The position numbers and the translations under genes are program-made. This document shows, in pieces, positions 32,776-43,400 of a stretch of 64,000 nt of DNA. The DNA comes from Euglena gracilis (Eukaryota; Euglenida; Euglenophyceae; Euglenales). Where the stretch lies: positions 25,915,233-25,979,232 of the forward strand of contig CP154956.1 of the NCBI GenBank assembly GCA_039621445.1. The letters run 5' to 3'. Positions within the stretch are counted from its first letter, which is position 1, and each line of letters starts with the position of its first letter. Below the pieces are notes generated by a model, which ran no database searches, had not been told where the DNA came from, and worked only from the letters and a program-made list of their open reading frames with translations.

Positions 32776-33477
32776 TGACCTGTGTCTTTTTCAAGAGGTG
32801 AGAAAAGATGTGGTGGTGATGTTTTTTCAGCGGCCCAGCCTGTGGAAGATGTTCAGTTTGCAAAACCTGTGAAGACTCCCAAGGCAACAATCAAGATGGA
32901 TGAACTCAAAAGCATTTCCCAAGTTTTGCATGAAAAGATTTGGACTTTGGAGGTCCAGAAAAAGGCTGATGAAAAAGCAGCAAATTGTTTACTGAGAATC
33001 TGAGTGGAGAATTTGAGAAAGAAGTTGAGAAATTCAGAGACCACCCCAGGTTGTATGAGCTTTTGGTGAAATTTTCTGATGTTTTTGGACCATTGCCCAC
33101 AATTTCTGAGTCTTCCCCCCTGTCCGTTTTGATTGACATTGAGCTGAAGCCTGAATGGGAAGGCAAACCCCTAAGGCAAAAGTATTGGCCCATGCCCCAG
33201 GAGGATGAAAAAAATTGACCTTCAGTGTGAAGAACTGCTAAAGTCAGGGTTGATTGAGCAATTCCCAGTTGGTGAAATCCCCCAGGTGTGCAGCCCCACA
33301 TTTTTGGTGGACAAAAAAGGGTCAAGTACCAGAAGGATGGTCATTCATTATGGAAAATTGAATTCCAGAAGCAAGGCACATGCAGGTTTTTTGCCAAACA
33401 TGGAAATTCTGATTGAACGTTTGGCCAAGTGTCGGTTTAAAAGTACCCTTGACATGGGGAGTGGGTATTGGCAAATC
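32776..33477 (+). pseudogene. Element B linker and RT, first part
   Basis: Plus-strand continuation after the inversion: KMDELKSISQVL, then FREHPRL-like LYELLVKFSDVFGPLP, then RT motifs LRQKYWPMP, GLIEQF, SPTFLVDKKGSSTRRMVIHYGKLN and STLDMGSGYWQI. The frame ends at the AAATC target site, where element A is inserted; RT resumes at 50029. Stops and frameshifts at 33003 and near 33200 show decay. The frame running on to 33588 enters the element A LTR. Confidence 0.85.
33473..33477. repeat. Element A target-site duplication, left (AAATC)
   Basis: AAATC here and at 50029-50033. Two bases (AG) separate it from the LTR start at 33480 on this side. Joining the flanks across one copy gives RT text GYWQIPITKE, the expected Ty3-type wording. 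Confidence 0.65.
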
Positions 33478-33479
33478 AG

Positions 33480-33905
33480 TGTACGTCCAAAGCTTTCCCT
33501 TTTCCCCTTTTTGGAACTTTCTGTAAAAGCCTTTCGCTTTCGCCTTGGTGCGCAGCCTACTTATGATAGAGAAAAGTCTTTGGAGTAATGAAAAGTGGTT
33601 TTCCCCTTTTCTTCCCAATTCCCCAAGAAGCAAAGCACAAAGCAAAGACTCAGAAGTTTCTTCTGAGATGAAGTTCGACTGTTCCGAGGGTTTTTGTCTC
33701 TGACAAAACCAATGGTGAAACTTGGAGATTGTGAGTGTAAAGAATACCACCTGTGGGGGAAGGAGAGAAAAGTGCTGACGTGTCCAGGGGCAGATCCCAG
33801 AAGGGTCTGCCACGATCTTACCAGCTGTGGGTTTCCACAGTGGTGCGACCGTCACAGAACCCACTTCGCAGATATCCTACAGAGTTGGGACGTGCCTGGT
33901 ACACA
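33480..33905 (-). repeat. Element A 3' LTR
   Basis: Minus-strand sequence TGTGTACCAGGCACG to GGACGTACA, 426 bp. It contains the pyrimidine tract and CCACAGGTGGTATT motif (33741-33762, minus strand) found in all LTRs of the family. Confidence 0.9.
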
Positions 33906-33919
33906 TCCCCCTCCCAGGG
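33906..33919 (-). promoter_or_regulatory. Element A polypurine tract
   Basis: CCCTGGGAGGGGGA on the minus strand, immediately before the 3' LTR; primer site for plus-strand DNA synthesis. Confidence 0.75.
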
Positions 33920-34798
33920 CTACGCCCGATTTCCTTCATGGACCAGGGTTTCCCAGTCCAGTCAGGATATCTGACGCCGCCCCAGGTGGGGTTCACTTCT
34001 CCATTCGGTGTCTCTCCTTTCCGCACAGTGGCATCCACCCAAAGCCCAAAAACGCGCATAAGGTTAGCCGCGTTTCGCGGTTACCTATTAGCCGTTTCGG
34101 CTTAGGTGGGATGTGAAAAAGCCCACTGTGGGAAACGGGGCTTGGCAGGTTTCCTGACAAAGTGTCCCATCCACCCGGTTTGGGTGTGCCAAAGGCACGC
34201 GGGGTTGGTCAAGCGATTCGCTGAAAACCCAAGGGAGAGGTGTGGAAGGGGGGGGCAGGCTCTTATCCTGGTCATACCCGGATAAGGCTCCTACGCGGTC
34301 ATATCCGCACTAGGAAACAAAAGCCTACTTACAAAACCGACTGCCGGCGACAGCTTTGCGGGGGTGGGGGGAAAGTAGAGAGGAGAGGGGGGCTGGCTTA
34401 GGCCAGAACAGAATTTTTGCTGTCTGGCAGCCTTAAGGGCCTTAGGGCCGAAAAGTGACAAGTTGGCCTATTATTACGGCGTGCGCGCTGTGTGCTGTGC
34501 GTCACTTAGCGGCTTACCAGGTTTCCCGGCTGCCAAGGTCTTCACAGCAGTAGCTCCTTCACGACGCAATAAGAGGCGATTACCTCCCGCAGACGGTTTC
34601 CGTCCGCATGGTCACTGGTATAATGGGTTGGCAGGGGGGGGAAGGGGCTCTTGGATGCTTCCATCCAGAGCGTTGAGGTACACAGACCCAGGTTCATCCC
34701 AGGGCTGTTTAGCGATTTCCGCTTCCAGTGTATATATATAGTGTATGAGCTCCATGAAGGCGCTTACCTTACATGGGCTTGGTAATGCCGTTTCGGCA
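33920..34798 (-). other. Element A 3' untranslated region, hairpin-rich
   Basis: No coding frame of note. Perfect short hairpins include CCGCG-TTT-CGCGG (34068-34080), AGCCG-TTT-CGGCT (34090-34102) and CTTATCC with GGATAAG (34262-34286). Confidence 0.6.
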
Positions 34799-37700
34799 TT
34801 ACATCCGCTCCAGCCGCCAATAGTCATGGCGGGAGTCCAAGGGATCTTCCACAAGGACCACCTGGAACTGTGGTGGCTGTGGCCTGTCGACGAGCCAGGT
34901 TTCTGGCGAGTCGTAGTCGAAATCAGGTGCGATCCAGTCCCGAACCCGTCCTTCGGGTACTGTCTGCTTGGTGGCACTCGCTCTTTCCGCGAGAAACCAC
35001 TGCAGCTTCTCCCAGAATTTCCGGGGCAAAGTCGCTGGCCAGATGAAGTAGTTTCTCCGAGGGTGATTGGCTGACACCTGCGGGGCATTCCCCGGGTGGA
35101 AGTCGATGGGAACGTGATAGGCGCATTCCGCCCGGACTGTATGGGGTCGCAATACGGCCCCTAGCCAGTCCTTCCAGGTCATCCCGTGTTTTTCGGGTGG
35201 CCATTGTGGTAGGCACCAGCGACCGTTTCGGTCCTGGGTTGTGAATAGGCGGAAAAGTATCTTTTCCCTGTCCGCTGTCTCCCAGAGGTAAGGTAATCTT
35301 ACCCCTGCTTCCTCAGCAGCGAGGCGTATCGCCCCACTGTCGATCTGCCACCCACGGGCCATTCCCGTGTGGCGGTAGTCGTCGAGCTTGAGGTTGGCAT
35401 ATTTGAAGAAGTCCTTGAACTTTTTGTTCAAGGTGGAGTATTCCTCCAGTGGCTTCTCGGCACTCGGCACGATTGTGCGAACTGCGCCTTCCGCAGTGTG
35501 CCAGAAGGTACCTCGCAGGCAGTTGACGCAGAGTACTGGTACATTCGTACCATCTCGATCCGTGAAGCTAAAATTGTGCTTGTGGGTCCAACTGTCCACG
35601 CACTTGGCGCATACCAAGGCGGCACAGTTAGGTATGTACATATCCTTGTGGAACGATGTCCGCTCCACAGGGTTGCACACATGGACGAGGGGTAATCCCA
35701 AGTCAGGAGCACTGTTGTACATCCTGTGGCAAACAGTGCAGAGCCACACAAATCGGTTTTCCGATGTTCTGTCGACGAGGAATTCCTCGCCGAAGTATTG
35801 GGCCAAAACACGTGGTGATCTGGAATTATAATAATTCCAGGTGACATTCTGGTCAAAGGACCATTTCCGTCCTTGACAGAACAGTGGTTCAATCCACCGA
35901 TTGAGGCATTGGTCTGTTCGCAGCTTGTGTTCGATCATCATGTACCTGTTTTTCAGGTCATGAGTCTCAGGATCATCCTGAGTCATCGCATTCCAGTCGA
36001 TGACAACTTCGCCTTCCGAAGGTGTCGTAGTCGTAGAGGCGCGGGATTTTCCCTGCCCCTTCGTAGGTGGTTTCGGCTGTGAGGTTTTCCCATAGCCGGA
36101 TGATGTGACCTGTGTGAATCCTCCTCCCGAGGCTAATCCTCGGGAAGAAGATGCACCCTGGCCTCCAGCACCACCACCGCCTTTCGGTGGGGGCTGATCA
36201 CCTGTCTTAGGTGAGGGTTTGCAAGGCGCGGCACCGGGCTTTGATTTGGCCGGGGCCTTCGGACTTCCGCTTTCCGGAGCATCCGAGGGTCGCCGTTCGG
36301 CGTCACGCTTGCTTGACCAGGTGCGTGGTGACGGCTGGGCCGGGGGTCTTTTCCCCGACACCGAGCGTCGTTGACCTTCAGCAGGGGTTTCCCGAGCTGA
36401 GGGTCGCCCTACGCGTTCTTTCGCTGCGCTCGTGGGTTTCCCAGGAGCAGCCGTGGAGGATGGTGTGGGTGTGGGCGTCGCCGCTACACTTCGCGTTGGC
36501 GGAGTCTGTGGTGGGGGCATGGATGTCCGTGCAGCCTGTTTTTCAGGTGCCGGTGTCCGTGTGCCCGCACGCTTCGGTGCAGTGACCGCTGTGTGTGGAG
36601 GTATGGGCTCATCCCGTGCCTCTGATGCCGCTACCGGTGCTAATGTAGGTTCATCCTGTACTGGCACGGGTAGCGTTGTCAGCACGGACATTGTCGTTGG
36701 TTCGCCCTCCGTCCGTGTCGTTTCCGACACCGGCGGTGGAGCGGCCATTGGGGGAGGTTCATCCTCCTCCATGGCTGCAGCTTCAGTTGTTTCGTCCGCT
36801 GGCTGGGCCGTTTCTGCCACAGCAGTGGAAGAACTGGCCGCAGTGCCACGTGGGGTGACAACGGCGATCAGTGATCGCAAACCGCCGAGTACACGTCCGC
36901 CCAGTGAGGGGCGCCGTTCAGGTCCTTCCCCTGAAGTGGGCTCCTCCACTGGCTCCTCTGTCGTCGGGATTTCCCCGGGGACAGGAAGCTTGAGGCGTAA
37001 TACCTCAGGCGTATGGGTTACCGTCTCCGGCGGGTTTTGCCGCGGAGGGGTCGGTCCACCTGGCGTACCCAGTGAGGATGGTGACAGTGGGATAGGCGTC
37101 ATTTCACCTGTCGGTGATCCCGGGCGCTGGGCGGTTTCCGCCACAGTGTCCAGCATCACAACCGACGGGCTACGGGTTTCCCGTGCCGGGGGTTCCGCAG
37201 GCTGAGGTTCATCCTCGGCCATTGGGACCGCTTCTCCTGTCTCCTCCGCTTCCGGAGGGGACTCCTCTGTGTGTAGTTGGGCTGCAGAACGCGGGTCTTC
37301 CCTGCTTCTGTAGCACCCTTGAGCATTTGACAGGCGGAAAAAGCTAATACTTTCACTCCTGTCAGAGTTGGGGTATGGAGGTGGCCACGACGCTCGCACC
37401 CAGCTTCCGGGTGGAGGTTGAGGCTCATCCTCGTTGATCAGGCAGAGGTCTTCCCACTGCGATCGACGGGTCTCACCCATACCATACTCTCCCGTTTCTT
37501 CCAGGAAAGCTGGCAGTGGTACTGCGTAGCGAGGTTGGCTCAGCTCGCAGGGAGCGAAGATCACTTCGAACTCCTGCCAGTCCAGGATTTCCCCGAACTG
37601 GGTCTGCAGGTGTTCCCGGAGGCCGATTTCTGCCCCCGTCCAGTCCGGCCGCAGGTTTATCCTGCGTCGGTCTGGATCATACGGTCTGGCATCTACCTCG

Positions 37701-38329
37701 GTGTATCCCCGAGGTATCCACTTCCTGTGGATATCCACATCGGTGGTCATCTGTTCCAGGAAATATATATATACTTCCAGGACGTAGGTAATCCACGCCC
37801 TGTGCCAGTATTGTTGGAGCAGAAATATTTTCTGCCGGTGCTGTTTCAGCACCTTCCGGTCTTGCGTTCCGATCTGGGGTTTCCGGCACTGATGCAGGAG
37901 GAATCTCCTGGTCGGTGGGCTGCCGGCATTCTCGGCAGTCCGAGGCGGTTTTCCGCGCTCCCCGAAACCCCAGAAGTCAACAATGTGGACTTCCCTGCAA
38001 AACCGGCATTCCAGTTTGTATCGTTGAGGGTAGGCGAGGTCCACGTCCAGTACCTTGAACAGCATGCCATACATGCTGTCCAAGAATACTTGGAGGTTGT
38101 TTGTGAACATTACCGCAGCCTGCGCCTGGAGTTTCTCCGGCAGGGGGTAATATTTCCACTGGATTCCCAGTGCGCTGACGGAATACATGTGGTTGAAGAT
38201 TTCCTTCAACTGTGCTACGAATGTTTCATCGTCTTCACATGTGTTCAAACAATCGATGTATGTCAGACCGTTTCGGTCGGTGAAAATGCCAAAGTTCTGG
38301 CAGGGATATCCCAACCAGAACCAGAGTTC
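34799..38329 (-). CDS. Element A extra ORF, second part (unknown, putative zinc-binding)
   Basis: Open for about 1,176 codons directly after a TGA at 38332-38330, in the same frame as the 636-codon part before it; no ATG lies at its start, so it is probably the continuation of one protein. N-terminal region has YIDCLNTCEDDETFVAQL and a possible zinc site CRFCREVH (residues 103-110) with a distal HQC. A long proline/serine/threonine-rich middle follows, like a disordered linker. The C-terminal domain (about residue 780 on) has WLCTVCHRM, LVHVCN, LVCAKCVDSW and VLCVNCLRG, a cysteine-histidine pattern that could bind two or three zinc ions, and ends DYWRLERM. I recognise no known family; an envelope, RNase H or nuclease domain is not apparent. 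Confidence 0.75.
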   Translation of the reverse strand, partial: ELWFWLGYPCQNFGIFTDRNGLTYIDCLNTCEDDETFVAQLKEIFNHMYSVSALGIQWKYYPLPEKLQAQAAVMFTNNLQVFLDSMYGMLFKVLDVDLAYPQRYKLECRFCREVHIVDFWGFGERGKPPRTAENAGSPPTRRFLLHQCRKPQIGTQDRKVLKQHRQKIFLLQQYWHRAWITYVLEVYIYFLEQMTTDVDIHRKWIPRGYTEVDARPYDPDRRRINLRPDWTGAEIGLREHLQTQFGEILDWQEFEVIFAPCELSQPRYAVPLPAFLEETGEYGMGETRRSQWEDLCLINEDEPQPPPGSWVRASWPPPYPNSDRSESISFFRLSNAQGCYRSREDPRSAAQLHTEESPPEAEETGEAVPMAEDEPQPAEPPARETRSPSVVMLDTVAETAQRPGSPTGEMTPIPLSPSSLGTPGGPTPPRQNPPETVTHTPEVLRLKLPVPGEIPTTEEPVEEPTSGEGPERRPSLGGRVLGGLRSLIAVVTPRGTAASSSTAVAETAQPADETTEAAAMEEDEPPPMAAPPPVSETTRTEGEPTTMSVLTTLPVPVQDEPTLAPVAASEARDEPIPPHTAVTAPKRAGTRTPAPEKQAARTSMPPPQTPPTRSVAATPTPTPSSTAAPGKPTSAAKERVGRPSARETPAEGQRRSVSGKRPPAQPSPRTWSSKRDAERRPSDAPESGSPKAPAKSKPGAAPCKPSPKTGDQPPPKGGGGAGGQGASSSRGLASGGGFTQVTSSGYGKTSQPKPPTKGQGKSRASTTTTPSEGEVVIDWNAMTQDDPETHDLKNRYMMIEHKLRTDQCLNRWIEPLFCQGRKWSFDQNVTWNYYNSRSPRVLAQYFGEEFLVDRTSENRFVWLCTVCHRMYNSAPDLGLPLVHVCNPVERTSFHKDMYIPNCAALVCAKCVDSWTHKHNFSFTDRDGTNVPVLCVNCLRGTFWHTAEGAVRTIVPSAEKPLEEYSTLNKKFKDFFKYANLKLDDYRHTGMARGWQIDSGAIRLAAEEAGVRLPYLWETADREKILFRLFTTQDRNGRWCLPQWPPEKHGMTWKDWLGAVLRPHTVRAECAYHVPIDFHPGNAPQVSANHPRRNYFIWPATLPRKFWEKLQWFLAERASATKQTVPEGRVRDWIAPDFDYDSPETWLVDRPQPPQFQVVLVEDPLDSRHDYWRLERM

Positions 38330-40240
38330 TCAGAAACCAGACATCTTGTCCAGGACCATTTCATCCGAATGAAGGTATCCCTCAAACGCATGAAGTTCGG
38401 TACTGTAGATGAATCGTTTGCAATGATCGTGCATACGATCCTGCACCACTGCGAGCACCGCTTCCGGTGGTCGGTGGATCACGTTGCCAGCACGCGTGTA
38501 CTTTTCGAGATCCTGGTCGATTTTCGGCCAGATTTCATCCAAGTAATCGAACAGCTGGTCAGCGTCGTAATCCTTCGTTTTCGAAGGTTCGGCGGCTTTT
38601 CCGCCTTTTCCTGCTGGGGGTCCGGCGGATTTTCCGCCTTTGCCTGGAGGTGGTCCAGCGGGTTTTTCGCCTTTCCCAGATGGGGCTTTCCCACCTTTCT
38701 CCTCGCCTTTACCTTTACCCTTACCTTTTCCTTTACCCTTGCCCTTCGTGTTGGACAGCCATTCTATCGTCGCCCGATATGGGTCCCAATATTCCCAGTA
38801 TTCTGGGTCCTCTTCTGTATACACAGGATAAGTCACGGATTCCGTGCTTGGTGTTCGAGCAAATTCCTGCTCAGCATCACCACGATTCGAGTAAACCGGT
38901 GCGACTGGGGATGGTCGGGTTTCCCGACGTGCCCGTTCTGCCGTCACGTCGGGCGCTGGCGGAGCTTCCTCCTCAGCGTCGACGCGCATCGCCGCGGGCG
39001 GATTTTCCGACCTCGGCGAGCGGCGTTGTGGCTGCGGCGTCAGATTTTCCGGGCCGCGGTCACGTTTGCCGGCGGCGGCAGAGCTTGTGGGTCGTGCTGG
39101 TGGCGCTTCCGCCACAGCCACGTCCCGCTGTCGCGCTGGTTGACTTAACCGTGATGGAGCTGGGACTCCTGTGAGAGCCGACACAGCAGCATCATACTGC
39201 TGGCGCTCTTCCCGTGTCATTTCCGCCCGGGCAGGGTATCCCTGGCCAGCGGAAACAGGGGGGCGACGTGCGATTTGTCGTTGGATCGTCACAGCATATT
39301 CATACTGTTGACGGTCCTCCTCAGTCTCGAACGACCGACCAGTCCACGGGTTAACGGGTTCATCCCGTGCCGGGGGAACTGGTGTCGCACGAGGCGCTGC
39401 CGCGGCTTCCCGCGGACGAGCGCTCCGGGCAAAGTCAGACGTCGGGGGAGGATTTCCCTCCGCAGGACGTCGTGGGATAGGGTCAGGTATAGTGGGGTGC
39501 GGTTGAGGTGGATATACGTACTGATCCCGTGGCATTGGCGCCTCCTGTGGATAATCCCCAGAGACGGTGTACTGAGACACAGGCTCCTGCGCAGGATAAT
39601 CCCGCCGGGGCACGCGCTCAGGGGATCTAAAAATACTTTCCTTTACACGTGGGTGTTCACTCCGGACAGGTGCTTCCACCGTCTCTTCCTCGGGTAATCC
39701 GGGGGAGTGAGCACGAAAATGTGCAGTGTAAGTGCCAACGGGTGGTACCTGCCTTGCGACCTGTGGCGGGACTTCCACGCCCAGGTCACGCATGGTAATG
39801 TCTGCCGCGAATCCCGACGCGTCCGGGTCGGTGTAATACACCAGACCGGTCATCGTCGCCTGGGCGCACATACACCACAGGGCTGGAGGGGTATTCGCGA
39901 TGGTCAAAACTTTACGGCAGTGGTCATCCCACAATGCCTGTGTGAGTTGGTCTGGTGCCGGGTTTGCGCTCATACGCATAACCCGGTTCATCGTCTCCGC
40001 CGTGCGGTGGATCATCACACCCGCATACGGTGGGAGGCGACGAGAGCCTGATGGCTGAGATGGCCGCGCTTCCGCGGGCATCTGGGTCATCCTGCTACTG
40101 CTGCTGGCTTCAGGGTTTCCCTGAGCCGCAGTCCGTGCAGGTGGCTGCGTACCGTATCGGTACGCATACTGGTCAGGTTGAGGGTGAGTGGTGGGGTGGT
40201 AAGGCGGTCCTCCGCCTGGCTCCCGTCCACCGGGCAGCAT
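38330..40240 (-). CDS. Element A extra ORF, first part (unknown, low-complexity)
   Basis: ATG at 40240, 163 bp after the pol stop, 636 codons to a TGA at 38332-38330. The N-terminal half is proline/arginine-rich. A duplicated motif EEDRQQYEYAV and REERQQYDAAV lies mid-protein. At about residues 495-550 are a KGKGKGKG run and repeats of GKGGK and GKGEK, a basic, probably nucleic-acid-binding tract. The last 80 residues (FDYLDEIWPKIDQDLEKY and AVLAVVQDRMHDHCKRFIY) look folded and continue in frame past the TGA. Position downstream of integrase is where some retroelements carry env-like or accessory genes, but no signal peptide or membrane segment is evident. Confidence 0.75.
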   Translation of the reverse strand: MLPGGREPGGGPPYHPTTHPQPDQYAYRYGTQPPARTAAQGNPEASSSSRMTQMPAEARPSQPSGSRRLPPYAGVMIHRTAETMNRVMRMSANPAPDQLTQALWDDHCRKVLTIANTPPALWCMCAQATMTGLVYYTDPDASGFAADITMRDLGVEVPPQVARQVPPVGTYTAHFRAHSPGLPEEETVEAPVRSEHPRVKESIFRSPERVPRRDYPAQEPVSQYTVSGDYPQEAPMPRDQYVYPPQPHPTIPDPIPRRPAEGNPPPTSDFARSARPREAAAAPRATPVPPARDEPVNPWTGRSFETEEDRQQYEYAVTIQRQIARRPPVSAGQGYPARAEMTREERQQYDAAVSALTGVPAPSRLSQPARQRDVAVAEAPPARPTSSAAAGKRDRGPENLTPQPQRRSPRSENPPAAMRVDAEEEAPPAPDVTAERARRETRPSPVAPVYSNRGDAEQEFARTPSTESVTYPVYTEEDPEYWEYWDPYRATIEWLSNTKGKGKGKGKGKGKGEEKGGKAPSGKGEKPAGPPPGKGGKSAGPPAGKGGKAAEPSKTKDYDADQLFDYLDEIWPKIDQDLEKYTRAGNVIHRPPEAVLAVVQDRMHDHCKRFIYSTELHAFEGYLHSDEMVLDKMSGF

Positions 40241-40402
40241 AATACAGCCCGGGGTCGGTACGGTGGGATGTTTGGGTTGTTGGTTGTAAGGTGTGTGAGG
40301 GTAACCGCTTGAGTATTATTTGGTAAAAAGTCTGCGGAAAGAAAGAATGATAAGAATCAATGATAAAAAGAAGAGAAAACAACATGGGTTTCCCATGCGT
40401 TC

Positions 40403-43400
40403 TCAAAAACTTGTCATGGAAACATCAATGTTATGCTTCTTGTTCCACAGCTTCCAATCTTGCTGGACATACCCAACAAAACTGGTTGCTGGCTCCCAAG
40501 TGTCCTCCTCGGGCCCATACCCTTTCCAGCGGACCTTCCAAAGGTGCATACCTTTGTCGATTTTGTGATCGATAATTTTATCGACTACAAAGTCGTCCGT
40601 CTCAGGTAATCTGGAACGGGGTTTGAAGTGCAAACACGGGATGGGTTTCCCATCCGGTGGCGACAGGTATGGTTTGAAGTCGTCCATATGAACGTCCTCA
40701 ACACCATTCGGTAATGCAACCTTGTAACGCCCGCTGGTACCTAGTCTTTCTAGGATTTCACAGGGGCCGAGCCAGAGGGGGTCCAGCTTGGAAGACTGCA
40801 TGCGAGTACGGCTATTCCGTACCCACACGCGGTCACCGGGACTATACACAGGTGACTTGAAATTCTGCAAAAACGATTTCCGTTTGATTGCATGAATATC
40901 AGTCACGCGCTTCTGAACCGCAGCACGTAGATTTTCTACTTCCGCAAACCAGGTCTCGCAACTGACACTCGTTCGGGCGGGTCTCTCCGAAGGGACATCC
41001 CCTATGGCCGGAGGGTCCCGTCCGAAAACTAATTTATAGTGAGAGTGAGGTAAAACCAACCCTGGTAGGGTATTGATATAAAACAAAGACCATGGTAGAA
41101 CTGATATCCAGTTGCTGCGCGAGTCAGCCAGTGAAAGGCGAAGCATATTCACGACGGATTTCACGGCTGCCTCGGCTCTACCATTGCCTTTGGGTCGGTA
41201 TATAATGGAAAAATGTTGCTCGATTCCGAGTAAACCGCACAAAGTGGTGAAAAACCTTGAAGAAATCAAATGGTCTTGATGACTCACGATTTCATTCGGT
41301 AAACCCATTAAGCAAATGCATTTCTCCAAAAATATAGTTGCCAAACTTTGGGCAGTCAACCCTGACTTCTGGCATGGAATGGCTACAATGTACCCACTCA
41401 GCCTGCAGACGACAACAAAAACGTAATCGTAAATTTTGTCGTCTGTTCCTTTGCACGGTTCTAATTCCAGAAAATCCATGCAGAGGGATGTAAAAATGTC
41501 AGGGGGTACGGGGAAAAAGTCCATCGTACCAGGGGGGGTACCTCTGCGGGGTTTTACCGCTTGACAAATTTGACACCGTTGCGCTATTCGCAAACAGCGT
41601 GAGTAAAGCTCTTTCTCGCTCAGGGTTGTACAGTACCTGCGGCCCACCAACGAAAGAAGTTTGGGGGCTCCAGGGTGACCATGGTTGTGATAGCACAAAA
41701 TCACATCATCAACCAGGTCCTGGGGGATACAATATTTGTAACCCGATTCATTGCGAAAAACCAACCGTAAAGGTGAAAGAGTGTAATTGTCCAGCACTTC
41801 GCCATTACGAAGTCTGGTGACAATGGTGTCATACACCGGATCACGACTATAATCCCATTCGCGAAAGAACAGTGGAGAAGGGGACTCCGTGCGCGTAATA
41901 CGCCGGGGCCCGGACGTGCTTCCACGTCGGCGCCTTCCTCGCACTGGTGCGACCAGGAATAGTTGTGAAACGGGAAAAGAATCCAAAAGATTGTCCGCAG
42001 CGTCGTTTCGACGTGCGTACTCGTCAGCTTCCTGACTTCCATGAAAAGTCGCGTCTCCCTCATCCGGGTTCCCAGGGTAATACCAAGGGGCCCGACTGAG
42101 CGGATCCGCTACTTTTTGTGTGTGTCCAGGGGTATAAATAACCACAAGGTTGAATTGACTCAAGAACTCATGCCATCTGCATCGCCTTCCGACCGATGAC
42201 ATGGCCTTGTTCAAATCCTCGGTGTACCAGTGTTGCAGACTCTCATGGTCGGTCTTGACGAGGATCTGGACAAGGCTGCTGGCTACCCAGCTTCGGAATT
42301 TCTGGAGTATAAGCACGATTGCGTAGGTTTCCTTCTCGCGTATACTCCATTTGACTTGACCTTTTCCATCGTCGCCCTGTAACTTTCTGCTGAAGAAAGC
42401 CACAGGTCGGAGCTCATTCGCCGCATTATGCTGGCTAAGAACTCCGCCAACAGCGTAATCGCTGCTGTCGACTTCCAACACGTATGGTTTGTACGGGTCC
42501 GCGATTTCGAGGACAACATTCTCCAAAAGCAAAACCTTGATTTTCTCAAGGGCGTCACGCATTTGGTCATCCCAAATGACTTTGGTATTGTCAACAGCCC
42601 GGTTTTTGAGCTGTTTGGTGAGGGGCACCGCGATTTTCGCGAAGTCCTTCATATAAATCGCGTAGTATTGGGCTAATCCCAAAAATCCTTTGAGGTGAGT
42701 AATCGTTTTGATTACCTCAGGGGTCCATTTCTTAATGGCTTCGAGTTTACTCGGAGCGGCTTTCCGCTGTCCATTGCTGAGGATGTGACCACAAAATTTT
42801 ATAAGTATCCGAAACAAATGCATTTTCGCGCCTTTCGCGAAAAGCACATGTTTTTGAAAAGCGGTTAATACCGCGCAAACATGGTGGAAGTGTGTGACGA
42901 GGATATCCTCGCTCGATTTTGCGGTTGGTGGTGGTGTTCCCACCAGTACATCATCAATGTACACAATGGCAAACGGTAAATCGCGTAGAACCCATTGTAT
43001 CATGCGCTGAAACATGGCTGGACCATTCTTAACACCCATGGGGAGTACCGTCCATTGGTACACTCCCTTGGATGTCACGAATGCCGTGTATGGTTGGGAG
43101 TCAGGGTGTAAGTGCATTTGGTGAAAACCGTCCTCCAGATCGAAAATTGACCACAACCGGTTTTCCGATTGTTTGGTGATCAAATCCTCGATCAGGGGGA
43201 GCGGGAAGGGATCATCCCTTGTTTGGGAGTTCAGGTACCGGTAATCCAGCACCAGCCTCCATTTCTTCTGACCTGAGGGGTCTGGGGGTTTAGGAACAAC
43301 AAATGCCTGGGATGTCCACTCGCTTTTCGAGGGTACTATCCACTTGCGCTGAATAAGCTTCTCAATCATTTCATTGAGAGCTTGTTCGCGTTCTCCCGAA

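Noticed and set aside
36432-37205. 257-codon glycine/valine/serine-rich plus-strand frame
   Set aside because: Antisense of the proline/threonine-rich linker of the extra ORF.
37418-39148. 576-codon plus-strand frame
   Set aside because: Antisense shadow of the element A extra ORF; no domain and biased composition mirroring the minus strand.
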